The notes below the pieces were generated by a model, which was not told where the DNA came from, searched no databases, and worked only from the letters and a program-made list of their open reading frames with translations. Of a stretch of 16,919 nucleotides of DNA, positions 1 to 9,023 are shown in pieces. Source of the DNA: Zancudomyces culisetae (Eukaryota; Kickxellomycota; Harpellomycetes; Harpellales; Legeriomycetaceae); the NCBI GenBank assembly GCA_001969505.1, contig LSSK01000660.1, forward strand, positions 1 to 16,919, read 5' to 3'. The position numbers were made by a program, and so were the translations under genes. Positions within the stretch are counted from its first letter, which is position 1, and every line of letters starts with the position of its first letter.

Positions 1-19
1 CCCCCCCCCCCCTCCCCCC
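1..19. repeat. Near-pure C tract at the window edge
   Basis: Twelve C, one T, then six C. It falls just inside the intron that begins at the GTAAGT donor (position 55, minus strand) of the AAA+ gene, so it is probably intronic. It could also mark a contig end where assembly stopped. Confidence 0.8.
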
Positions 20-55
20 TTTACCATCGAGTAAAATTGTGTTTTTCTCACTTAC

Positions 56-2661
56 TTTTTGGTCAGGTAACTCTAGTTGAATGTGAATATCCAACCTCCC
101 AGGCCTGAGAAATGCCGGATCAATACTTTCCACATTGTTGCAAACTATTCAGTTTACACACACACATTCACACATTTTCATCAACATTTATTACATAAAA
201 TAAGAGTTTACCAAAATATATATATATACATATTCCTCCGATCGTGGCCGTAATGGATACTTAGCTAAAATCAAGTGATGCTTACCTGCTATTATCATCA
301 CAAAATCACTTTCAGAATTACTGTTATCCGAGTCAAACCCGTCTATTTCTAAATTAGTAAAGCATTTCAATTATTCCCCGCCATTCATTGTAGCACACTC
401 TTTCTAGAAACATAAAACTTCGTCATTTTGGATCCTTTCACAATTTATTTACCTGTCAAAAGTGTCGTTAAAATCCGAAGCGAGCTCCCTTCAGATGTTG
501 AATCCTCTCCTTGTCTGTTTACCGCAAGTGTATCAACCTATAATCGTAGCAAGGTTATAAAGGTATATTTGTTATAGTTTCTGGTTTTACAAACACCACT
601 ATGGTACATGAACCTCAAATACAAGTATTGTTCAACAATGTTCGTTACATGATCAAAGATAATAATGCTAGGTGAGCTAGCACGCGCATGTTTAAATAGT
701 CTCTGTATTGATTTTTCGGATTCCCCAACAACCATCGACCTGATCTCACTAGCGTCTGCAAAAATCACATTTATTCCCGTTTCGTTGGCTATGGCATACC
801 CTAGCATCGATTTCCCCACACCAGAGGGTCCATGTATTAGAACTCCCTTTGGTGGACGTGATGATATTTCGTTATTTTTGGCTGCTGAAATGTTCTCCAA
901 ATTAATTATGGGTATGACAACTCTTTCCTATTTTTGGATGATTCGTACAATCATGTTTAATACAATTATCACAAACTGATAGACAAATAATATTTTTTAA
1001 ATATACTATAAGCCAAATGTTGGTCGTGTTACTATTAAAAATATCAAAATAGACTTACGTGCAACAGGGATTTAATGTTGTCCAATCCGTAAATATCAGA
1101 AAATCTGAATTTAGGTATCTACAAGAGCCAGAATATCCAGATATTAGTGTGTACTGTGTGCATAATGGGACATATATAATTACCTTAATTTGATAATCTC
1201 GGAGTAGCGATGGTTGAACTGTATTCAACGCCTCGTCAAAGTCTTTCTGTGCCATTTCCTAGTTAATCAGCCATGAACATCCAAATATTACTTGCTTCAA
1301 CTCATATTTTGCCTAAAAAAGATCAAGCCATAACCACAGCAAGAAACCACTTACATTTTTAAGATTTTCCTCAGAACCGCCTTTATGTGATCTTTTTATG
1401 TAGATATAGTATGCCTCCAAACACAAGTTTTTTAAATCTGCTGCTGAAAACCCATGTGAATTCGCACCAATATACCTGCTGATTTCCTCAATATCATTTT
1501 TATTTACTGGATAGCCTATAATCGTTATTGATGCATATTTTTATCTTGTATATCTCGTGGGATTATAAAGATTGTTATAAAATGTCGTATTTAAATCTGT
1601 AATTTTTTTTGGATTTCAATAGAAATTCATAAACGGCCCACCTTGCCACACCGAGTAATTCATGTAATTTTGCCAATTGACAAAGTAGGAGATATAAAGT
1701 ATACATATTGAAACGTACCTTGCAGCATCACTTTCATAATTTCAGCTCTTCTTAGCGGTGATCCAAGCGTTATACTTATTGTACTATCAAGCCTACCAGC
1801 TCGCATAATCTGTTTCGATATTTGTTCCGGTCTGCCAGTCGTTGCAATAATGAAGACATTGTTGTATTTATCTATTAGCTCTATCAGTAGGCCGTAGAGC
1901 CGTTCCTCAACTTCACCACTGCTACATATTATTTCCAAGTTTTCCATAATCAGTATCTTGGTTGAAAACTTTGGAGTTTCAAAAATAGACATTAATAGCC
2001 TCTCACTTTCTCCAATTCCTAACATGTGGTTATTACATTCACGTTCGTTAGCACTATAGTTCTATGTTCTTTTGAGAATACCTATCAAAAATTTACCAAA
2101 AAAGTAATGTATATCTGTCTATATGTGTATGGTATTATAGTACCTGAACGAAACAGATCTGTGCAATTTACATATTGATAGTTGATCCCACTCTTCACTA
2201 TAGAGGTTGTATGTTTTCGTTATTATTTTTTAACACCATTACCGTAGCACGTTGACAAATAATTTTTTTGTTCGGTGAATATATCAAACATATAAAGATA
2301 GTGAAAAAAATCCCATACCTGCAAGGGTCTCTGCTAATTTGGATTTTCCACAACCAGATTCCCCCGACAAAATAACACCTTTTGGCGGACTTGAAATGTC
2401 ACTCGCAAAACAGTTCTCGTCGCTTTCCCTGTTTGTAGCGGCGATGTATTCATTATCTATATCAATATTTCTAATTCCAAGTGAAATAAGATCTATATCT
2501 GTTTCTCCGTCCTGGATTGGTTTGGGGTCTTTGCGATTGTTCGAGTACTCCTCATTCCAGTATATAAACTCTACCAACAAAGTAGCTAAAGATTTCAAAT
2601 ATTGATCTATTCCTCCTACTTCCGCCTTGCACTTCAGGATTATATCGTCCACCCTACCCAT
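56..2661 (-). CDS. Tandem AAA+ ATPase, AFG2/SPATA5L1-CDC48 class, partial (C-terminus beyond left edge)
   Basis: Exons on the minus strand in gene order: 2661-2319, 2197-2144, 2018-1719, 1515-1355, an optional 1312-1292, 1258-1184, 1118-1059, 894-649, 537-453, 348-286 and 144-56, giving about 492-499 residues before a GTAAGT donor at 55. All phases agree. D1 has the entry VGGIDQYLK near residue 15, Walker A GESGCGKS (100-107), GIGESER, a Walker B-like ILIMEN (about 154-159) and MRAGRLD. Next come a helical lid (HGFSAADLKNLCLEA) and the linker FDEALNTVQPSLLRDY. D2 has Walker A GPSGVGKS, VVGESEKS, a Walker B-like IIIFDHVD and FLRPGRLD. Type II AAA proteins of this class remodel ribosome precursors or other complexes as hexamers. 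The order and LRPGRLD...PDQK resemble SPATA5L1/AFG2B most, but no N-domain precedes D1. Both Walker B motifs are degenerate, as is the D1 sensor 1 (ATTGRP for ATNRP). Pex1/Pex6 are less likely. The ATG at 2661 is the only in-frame start after a stop. Confidence 0.85.
1292..1312 (-). other. Possible 21-nt in-frame microexon of the AAA+ gene
   Basis: These 21 nt are preceded by TTTTTTTAG and followed by GTAATA, and they are in phase 0 on both sides (AKYELKQ). Using them needs flanking introns of 42 and 33 nt. Skipping them leaves one 96-nt intron (1354-1259), closer to the other introns here, with the frame unchanged. The 33-nt intron is shorter than any I had to invoke elsewhere, so skipping is at least as likely as inclusion. 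Confidence 0.35.
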
Positions 2662-3040
2662 TATGCGCCGTATATTTGCTTTTTGTGTTTTGTATTTTGT
2701 ATTTTGTGTTTTGATGCATCAAAGATTCAGCAGCTTTTTTTTATACCTACTTTTTTTTTTTTTGAAAAGCCAAACACATAGTAAATGTATTGATGGTTGG
2801 CTACGACCTGGCCCGAAATCAAAATTACTGGCCAGCTTAGAAATGCCAATTCGTTATTACTGGTCTTTATTTTCTCTTAACTTAATTTGCGGATTTTAGT
2901 TTTCACAAACCTGATCATTTTAGCGGCACCTTTTATTTACATTTTCCAAATTTAAAGTTGGGGAGTGTAGTTTGCTCATTTTTAATACATCATACAATTT
3001 GAACCATAACAGAATCAAACTAGGGAAATCAATTGCGAAA
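2662..3040. promoter_or_regulatory. Divergent intergenic region between the AAA+ gene and TBCA
   Basis: About 380 bp separate two start codons that point away from each other, so both promoters should lie here. It contains the TTTTGTG repeat, a T run at about 2751-2763, and no open frame worth calling. I see no clear TATA box or known factor site. Confidence 0.5.
2680..2713. repeat. Degenerate TTTTGTG/TTTTGTA short tandem repeat
   Basis: About five copies of a 6-7 nt unit (TTTTGTG, TTTTGTA) lie just upstream of the AAA+ start codon, in its probable 5' leader. It looks like slippage-prone low-complexity DNA. Confidence 0.7.
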
Positions 3041-3752
3041 ATGTCCGCTCTCAAATCGCTCAAGATAAAAACAGGATCTCTAAAAAGGTAGCAACAACCT
3101 CTGTTCCGTTTTTTGTTTTACTTTTTTTTACATTTATTATGAGCTTTCTATAATTTGAAAAAAAAACCATATTTGAAATATGGTCTCAAATCATATAAAT
3201 ATACCAAAAAAATAGACTTATCAAGGATAAAGATGTTTACAAGTTTGAGGAACAGGACCTTCTCAAGAGAATTGAAGATCTAATTGCGAAAGAAGCTGAG
3301 CCAGCAGCTATAAATAAAATGGTAATTGCCAGGGTCTTACACACTCAATTTTATACGCTGATTTTATTAAGACTGTACTTCATTAGGAGTATATATTACA
3401 AAAATAACATATTTATAAACCACATTCATAGAGGGAGGCTCTAAACGAAACGACTGCAATGTATCCTAGCTGCGACAAGAGGATACTGAGTGCCTACCAA
3501 GATCTAGATAATCTCGTTGTAAGTTTCACTCCGGTTCTTCAATTGGTATTTTGTACTTCTTCATAATGTGGGGATAACCACACTTTATGTATCTACTTTA
3601 TCATTTCTGAATTTTTGTTTCGTTGATGTGATTTTTGATTTTGCATTTTGATATATTAGGCGTATGGAAACAGCGAGTTTGCAGATACACAGGAGCTGAA
3701 GGATGCCATCGAGCTTTTGGAAAGCACAAAGGCGCTTCTTGAAATTAAATGA
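3041..3752 (+). CDS. TBCA: Tubulin-specific chaperone A (tubulin cofactor A)
   Basis: Exons 3041-3087, 3216-3321, 3432-3518 and 3660-3752 join with matching phases into a 110-residue protein, the usual size for the family (about 105-110). TBCA/Rbl2 is a cytosolic three-helix bundle that binds beta-tubulin released from the chaperonin and passes it on in the tubulin folding pathway. The N-terminal LKIKTGSLKR followed by LIKDKDVY matches the family's IKIKTGVVKRLVKEK block. The later MYPSCDKRILSAYQDL matches the IPDCQRRLEAAYLDL block, and the C-terminal helix contains ELKDAIELLESTKALL. The ATG at 3041 gives the expected N-terminus. An AATAAA follows about 80 bp after the stop. The AAA+ gene is divergent upstream and the Zrg17-like gene is convergent downstream. 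I am confident of the identity; exon edges are by eye. Confidence 0.93.
3166..3184. repeat. Perfect 9-bp inverted repeat with one-base centre
   Basis: ACCATATTT, G, AAATATGGT lies within the first intron of TBCA, 32 nt before its acceptor. It could form a small intronic hairpin; no function is implied. Confidence 0.85.
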
Positions 3753-4088
3753 GTTATCACAAATTATGTTTTCTTTCCATTCTTTTACCATTTTTTCTTT
3801 TCAAAGAAATTGCCTAATGATATGCAATGCAAATAAAATTCGATCTATCACTGAAATCTGTGTAAAAAAAACGGTGTAACGTGGCAGATGTTTCTTGCCA
3901 TTAACAGCTGTGCTCATTATCGCAAGACATGATTGCTATAACCATGTATTCTCCTGCACAGACTGTTAGTATATAATTGTATTTATGAAATTCTAACGCA
4001 AATTTGTCAAACCCAGCTCTTCGTCAAACGGTACAAAAGTGTAAAAATAAAGGAGTAAGAAAAGATATAAAGTCTATTTTCAACATGG
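3753..4088. other. Convergent intergenic region between TBCA and the Zrg17-like gene
   Basis: About 336 bp between two stop codons. Apart from the AATAAA at 3832 it is AT-rich 3'-flanking sequence with no open frame of note. Confidence 0.6.
3832..3837 (+). terminator. Candidate polyadenylation signal AATAAA for TBCA
   Basis: A canonical AATAAA lies 79 bp after the TBCA stop codon, a normal distance for a short fungal 3' UTR. Confidence 0.45.
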
Positions 4089-5723
4089 TCACTCATCTAA
4101 AAATATATATTGAACTGTCCACTGGCCCTTCAGGTTATTGAACAAGTAATATTCGACTTGCTGGCTAAGGTGGATGTAGTTGGCTTTGGAATTTACATAA
4201 ATTTCAATAACACCCTCAAGTTTGTTGAATGTGCTGTGCCATAGATATTTTACGTTATACGAAAGGACACCAGGAATTGTAACAATCTAAAACATTAGCA
4301 ATTTTTAGTACAGTATTGTTATTTTTCAGATCATTTTACAGGTATTAAACAACCTTTAAGATTATTTATGTATAAAATAAGAAAGTGTGTATATTTAAAG
4401 TACATGCGAATTACATTATTTAGTTTTTGATCCACAAACTTGGCCGTCCCAAACGAAACAGCAAATATCAGTATCCTACCGGATTGGATAAGTACAGGAA
4501 TACTTAGATAAAAGATTGTGGCCGATAGCACTATTAACAGAATTGCCTCAGAGATTCTATAGAATTGTGTTAGACATGTTATTATAAACAATTCAGCACA
4601 AAAAAAACTATAAAATTGTGTACTTACAATGTTTTCATAAAGATTTTGTGTAAAAGAATGATTCCTGAGACCAGTAACGTTCCAAAAGAATTAACTCTCA
4701 CTAGCATAACAACTTCCTGAAGTTTAGAGGTGGGCTGCCATCTTTTTGCTAGTTGTCCTACAAACGCATAGTTTCCATACGTGAATATTTAGCTAAAAAA
4801 ACACAAATGTTGGTAATTAGCGGAAAATTAGCAACTCTTACTGCTTGGAACTAGATGAAAGGTCTTGTTAACATAAGCTGAGCTTGCCATCATAAGAAGC
4901 GAAAAAACAACCAAAAACACATAAAAAGTGGTGTTATATGAAGTGAGCTCCGTTGTTATATCATCGCTACTGTCTTTTACGTGATCATGTCCAGACATTG
5001 AGTGTTCAAGAGATTCTTTGAGTGTATTTATCCCCGCATATAGGAATACTAGGGCGTTTATAAATACCGATAAAACGGGCAACCTGTTTAACCTATTTGT
5101 GTTAAATAGTCAAAAAGGTGTTATTATTATATGGTGGACAACAGTATAGTATAGTTGTGTAACTGTATGGGTAAATTAATGCGAGTTTACCCAAATGGAT
5201 ATTCCGTCGTGGAAGAATGATTCTGAGAAAAAGGAATTGCCTGGTATACAATCGATATAAAGTAATTCGCCGAATCGTAGATAAGAACCGAGCCATAGCT
5301 TGCTGCAACTATAATATATAATCATTATTCACCTTCAGTAACAAATACTTCATTATATAGCCAAGCTTTTCGTTTCAACTTACCTAGATTTCTTTCCAAT
5401 ATACCAAATAGCCACAGTATTAAGCCAAATACAAAGTATATCGCTGTAACTGTAATAGTTTTGGTATTCTGTTTGCTTAAAACAGCTTCTTTTAGCCGAG
5501 CAAAGGATATTTCAGATACGAAATCATTTCCAGTGACTGAATTCCTTCCGATCGAGTTTTCGTTGTATATCATACTATATCCTGCCATCCCATCAGATTT
5601 AACGTTCATTTTGTCTCGGAATTGCCACACTTGCGGTATGAAATAGTTGAGGATTTCTGATTCTAATCTCTTGTCCCGATTTACACAAAGCCTCCAAACA
5701 ACTTTGTAAAAGAAATGAGCGGT
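4089..5723 (-). CDS. Cation diffusion facilitator, ZnT6/Zrg17-like subunit (5' end unresolved)
   Basis: Exons 5723-5384, 5308-5191, 5092-4842, 4757-4628, 4556-4415 and 4286-4089 join with matching phases into at least 392 residues. CDF proteins move zinc into secretory compartments. ZnT6 and yeast Zrg17 work as non-catalytic partners (with ZnT5 or Msc2) in the ER/Golgi. Membrane segments are visible at TIYFVFGLILWLFGIL-like TM1, at TM2 ending before HSSTTEYPFG, at VLSVFINALVFLYAG (TM3), TFYVFLVVFSLLMM (TM4), SFGTLLVSGIILL (TM5) and AILLIVLSATIFYLSIPVL (TM6). LKESLEHS after TM3 resembles LKESAERF of ZnT6. The soluble C-terminal domain starts IVTIPGVLSYNVKYLWHS, like the ZnT6 TLDGVLEV...FWT region. 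A His/Asp-rich loop (SGHDHVKDSSDD) follows TM3. The HxxxD pairs of active transporters are absent. The exon at 5723 lacks a start codon, so an upstream exon is missing. Confidence 0.85.
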
Positions 5724-5825
5724 CTAAAATACTGGCAAGCAATAATACTCTTTCTCTCAGTATTGTACAAAAAAGAAGGGGATGGGGATGTGCTAGTCCG
5801 TCTTATATATATCGGTGATCGTTAC

Positions 5826-5860
5826 AATCTTGAATATTGTTCCAAGTATTCCGCCGAATC
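5826..5860 (-). other. Candidate upstream exon of the Zrg17-like gene
   Basis: A 35-nt stretch between a possible AAG acceptor and a GTAACG donor reads FGGILGTIFKI in the frame that continues into the next exon. It loosely resembles the FFGKLLREF region before ZnT6 TM1. I could not link it to a start codon: the ATG at 5943 opens only nine codons and its phase does not fit. Treat this as a suggestion. Confidence 0.25.
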
Positions 5861-5940
5861 CTTATTTTGATTTATAAACAAAACTATTGTCGCACTATGT
5901 ATTTTCAGTGTTTTCACAGAATTCGATGGGAGCCGTTATC

Positions 5941-5956
5941 CATATATCGATATATG
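5941..5956. repeat. Perfect 16-bp palindrome CATATATCGATATATG
   Basis: The sequence equals its own reverse complement. It lies upstream of the Zrg17-like gene and overlaps that strand's nearest ATG (5943-5941). It could be a dimer-binding site or chance in AT-rich DNA. Confidence 0.9.
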
Positions 5957-6099
5957 TAATAATAAGTATTTATTCTTCGATGTAAACTTGTTTCTTCAAG
6001 CAGCTTTTGCAAGAAATTGTCGCTGTAAAATATGTTTGATGTTTTCTATTTCATCAATTTGAAAACAAGTAACAATTCGCGCTAATTATTATTTTATTC

Positions 6100-6107
6100 T
6101 TATTGGT
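6100..6107 (+). promoter_or_regulatory. CCAAT-box (HAP/NF-Y type) TTATTGGT upstream of PET100
   Basis: TTATTGGT fits the fungal HAP complex consensus TNATTGGT. It lies about 280 bp before the PET100 start. HAP complexes commonly control respiratory genes, which suits a cytochrome oxidase assembly factor, but a single short match can occur by chance. Confidence 0.35.
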
Positions 6108-6388
6108 TGGCACAGTTTTTTTTATTAATGCTAATTATCCGCAATCTGATGCGGTTACAAAAACCAAAAAAAAAAAAAAGCTGGTGATATGGAAACATTT
6201 ATCAAATGCATTCCCTTCGTTCCCTCTTGATAGTGGTGTTATTTTTGTGGGTTTTGGGAGAATATGTTAGCTATAAAAGCTTTGCCAATTAATCTCAAAA
6301 TATTTTCAGAAAAAAATAAGATTGCCTTTCTGATATCATTAAACTTTGAATAATAAATTATACATCGAGGTAAAATCAAACAAGCACA

Positions 6389-6658
6389 ATGTTAGGTGGA
6401 AGCGGAAAAGTTGAAATTATCAAGTTTGCTGTCTATGTATTTTTGCCTGTTGGCACAATGACATTCTTCGGGGCACCATACTTTTACGATAGGTATGTAG
6501 AGAGAGATTACTTTGATTTTCATCCAATCCCTAAAAACAGACCAGCGCAAAACGTAGAGGGTATACAAGCTCAATTACAGACGTTTAGAGAACAGAGAAT
6601 GATGCGCAAAGAAAAAATCGAGAGAGAAAGAGAGATGGAGAAGGGGGAGCAAGATTAA
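6389..6658 (+). CDS. PET100: Cytochrome c oxidase assembly factor, PET100-like
   Basis: An intronless 89-residue frame. PET100 is a small inner-membrane mitochondrial protein that helps assemble cytochrome c oxidase (complex IV). The sequence shows the family layout: a short N-terminus MLGGSGKVEIIKF, one hydrophobic segment at about residues 11-29 (IIKFAVYVFLPVGTMTFFG), then a PYFYDRYV motif. A proline-containing stretch FHPIPKNRPAQN follows, then a highly charged C-terminal helix rich in Arg, Lys and Glu (about residues 60-89). The EIIKFAVYVFLPVG pattern matches the EIFRMxxYxxFPV signature. No cleavable presequence is obvious, which is normal here because the N-terminal segment itself is the membrane anchor. 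The start at 6389 is the first ATG in frame. It is divergent from the Zrg17-like gene and convergent with TAP42. PET117 was considered but lacks this motif. Confidence 0.82.
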   Translation: MLGGSGKVEIIKFAVYVFLPVGTMTFFGAPYFYDRYVERDYFDFHPIPKNRPAQNVEGIQAQLQTFREQRMMRKEKIEREREMEKGEQD

Positions 6659-7013
6659 ATCCATTGTTGTATTTTTCCATAGACAATCGCATTTTGCAAA
6701 AAATGAACCCACGAACAAACAAAGAGGCTAGCACCCATGGTCTTGTTTATTTCCGATTTTATTTAAGTTTTTGCTAAAGGTTACAAAATTTTGCTAGAGA
6801 TAGAGTAGAAAAGTATGTGAAAGTAAAAGTGATAGGATATATGCAGATGTTATTTTCATTTGAGTATTCTTGACTTGGGGTAGAGCTACCTACCAAACAA
6901 TAAAATATGTAGTAAAGTAGCAAAAATAATAAAACGAACCAGTGTGCCATACTCGGGAATAGAAACTGCCTCGTAAAATGGCATGTATAGGGTGAGATAA
7001 TTACAATATGGCT
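6659..7013. other. Convergent intergenic region between PET100 and TAP42
   Basis: About 355 bp of 3'-flanking sequence. A plus-strand AATAAA at 6899-6904 is a possible poly(A) signal for PET100, but it lies 240 bp after the stop. No gene is visible. Confidence 0.5.
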
Positions 7014-8578
7014 CTAGCCATGGTTTGTTCTATTTCCTGAGCCTCTAGGGGTATCGTCCTTAAAGTCATCCCAGTTTCGCTGCTTGTAAAGCTCAGCATC
7101 ATTATCCTTTAGTTCCTCATCATTATCGTCTTCATCGGGATCAATCTCTGGGCCATTACTATGTGGTATAACGCATTTATGGATTAGTATTCTAGATTTT
7201 AGTTTGTCAAAATACAGGTGCTATTATATGTACTTACTTTGAAGATGTAATAACACCTCCTCTCTTAAATTCATCTTCAAGGAATTCGTCAATGGTCTTT
7301 GTAGGTAGCGAATATCCTGGTCTAAAGACGTTTTTCGTAATGGTTTTTCTGTCGTTTGTTAGTGTAAATGTTTTTAGTGGCTTCCCTTTGCCGTCTAGCA
7401 GTTTTTTTCCATGAAGCCCCCCATCCAATCTCCAAGTGCTATCCACTTTCTCTTCCTTGTTTGCTTGTTCATCTCCAGTGTTTACTTTTATTTTTTCAAA
7501 ATGCTTTATCAATTCTATTTCTTCCATAGTGGCGGCCAAGTCGTCAATACACACTTTTACCTCAAGCTCAAGTGTTTTTATCAAACATTTCCGTTCTAGC
7601 TCATCGTCCTCCAATTCATCATCAAGCTCTTTCATCCCATCCAGCATGCTCTGGACCTCTTTCAATTCCTTTTTTAACGCCATTTGCGATTTAAATCTTG
7701 TTATTTTGAGCTCTCTAAGTTTTACAGCGTCAGGCTTTACTCCTCTTTTTACATCCTCAAAGTATTTTACATCCTACAATCATGAGAATTGTATATTATG
7801 CATTACTTTACCACAATTTGACACAAAAACCATCAAGTAAATAAATAAATATCGTTCTTACCTCATCATTCACAATCTCCAGGTCAATCAATTTCTCAAT
7901 GAACTCCAGTAGCTTCAACTAACAATAAGAAAACCCTTTCTAGCTTTTATACCAATTCTTATACCAAATTTTCAATCATGTAAACATATTGGAAATTAAA
8001 ACAATATAGCCAATCCAGCTTTACAAGTAATAACATATCATATTTACCTTGGATTTTTCCACAGAGACCATTCTATCACCTCTTAATTTGCTTAGCATAG
8101 AGGCCTGTAGTCTTGGTATCATTAAAAACCTTTGTATATATATTCAGTAATTTTTTGGTTTATTTGGCTTCAATGAGTTGATAATTTTAAGAGTTGAAAT
8201 GCGCATAAAATCACATTAAGTATTGAACATACGCATTACCTTATTTCTGCGTTGCCATAATCCTCAATCGCTTCGTTTTCACTAAACAATGAGAGCTTGT
8301 GTACAAATTCTTGGCACTGATCGAGACTTTTTAGTACATCTGCAACTTTATTCTATAGAAATCAAACTCATAACTTTATTTTACTCTCTAAATCTACAAA
8401 TGCATCCATGACTCTCTGAAATACTCAGACTCTAAACAAGCTTGAAATGAGAATAAAAAGTAGAATCATTTACCTGATACTCTTCAGAGTCACCCCTCAG
8501 CGTGGAATCTTCCAAATCTTTAATTTGATCCTTTGCCTTTTTGTACAAATCCTTTAGATTTATGCTTTGGTCTCCCAT
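7014..8578 (-). CDS. TAP42: TAP42/IGBP1 (alpha4) family PP2A-type phosphatase regulator
   Basis: Exons 8578-8474, 8352-8240, 8129-8048, 7918-7862, 7773-7238 and 7158-7014 join in phase into 345 residues, close to human IGBP1 (339) and yeast Tap42 (366). The family binds catalytic subunits of PP2A, PP4 and PP6 in the cytosol. In yeast it connects them to TOR signalling. The N-terminal all-helical domain contains LKDLYKKAKDQIKDLE, EIRFLMIPRLQASMLSK and DRMVSVEKSKLKLLEF, matching the family's KYLLLPY...DRL..L..A blocks. Downstream are the basic helix RELKITRFKSQMALKKE, MDEYLEEE-like TIDEFLEDEFKRG, and the conserved C-terminus NWDDFKDDTPRGSGNR. The acidic stretch DPDEDDNDEE precedes it. The start at 8578 gives the normal N-terminus. 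It shares a divergent promoter with the WBP2-like gene. Confidence 0.93.
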
Positions 8579-9023
8579 TTTCTACTGTGAGTTACCTTGC
8601 TATTCCCTTTTTAATTTTGATAAATCCTTTACTTTATGCCTTCGACTATATGTAGTATGTAATATTTTTTGAAACAGTAAAATGTGACTTTGTTTTTTTT
8701 AGTGCGTGAGCAGTAAATAATACATGAAAGCAATCCAAGTCCAGTTGAAACTGTCCAATTGAATCTCATTCGCAAAATTTCTTGATGGTTGAGTCATTGT
8801 CATAATCCAAATCTTCCATACCAGGCTATTGGCTGCTATAAAATCACGTGAACATTATTTGTTTGGAAAACTGTTGGTATTTCTGGCTTAATTTTGTCGC
8901 AAAAAGTAATCGCCCATGATATTTCATTTGATATAGGTTGACCTTAAAAGGCTTACTTTAAAATATGAAAAGGACTATTTGAACACCACAGTAGATTTCC
9001 AAATTGCGAATATAAGATTGGAG
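8579..9023. promoter_or_regulatory. Divergent promoter region between TAP42 and the WBP2-like gene
   Basis: About 445 bp between two outward-pointing starts. It holds an inverted CCAAT box (ATTGG, 8828-8832) and an E-box CACGTG (8845-8850). The stretch 8937-9023 is open in the WBP2 frame, directly after an in-frame TAG and with no earlier ATG, so it is probably 5' UTR. Confidence 0.5.
8828..8850. promoter_or_regulatory. Paired CCAAT box and CACGTG E-box
   Basis: ATTGG (inverted CCAAT) and the palindromic CACGTG are 12 bp apart in the shared TAP42/WBP2 promoter. CACGTG is bound by bHLH factors such as Cbf1/Pho4/USF. Both matches are short and functional use is inferred. Confidence 0.35.

Larger units (their letters stand above)
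5724..6388. promoter_or_regulatory. Divergent region between the Zrg17-like gene and PET100
   Basis: About 665 bp that should hold the missing 5' exon(s) of the Zrg17-like gene and the promoters of both genes. Visible features are the 16-bp palindrome at 5941, a CCAAT-type element at 6100, and an A tract at 6166-6179. No further open frame can be supported. Confidence 0.5.

Noticed and set aside
1-19. C-rich tract as a telomeric repeat
   Set aside because: It has no repeating unit such as CCCTAA and adjoins a gene's intron.
2627-2899. Plus-strand 90-codon Phe-rich frame between the AAA+ gene and TBCA
   Set aside because: It starts inside the AAA+ first exon, runs through the T-rich repeat, and has no motif or splice support.
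4758-4792. Acceptor TTTTTTAG just before 4792 for the fourth certain exon of the Zrg17-like gene
   Set aside because: Using it brings an in-frame TAA; the acceptor GTTTGTAG ending at 4758 keeps phase with the upstream exon and gives the expected sequence.
5102-5308. Minus-strand 68-codon frame
   Set aside because: It overlaps the 5308-5191 exon in a different frame; the frame that continues from the upstream exon gives the CDF motif ending PFG.
7411-7840. Plus-strand Ser/Phe-rich frames over the main TAP42 exon
   Set aside because: They lie opposite a clearly coding, family-matching exon and have no recognisable content.
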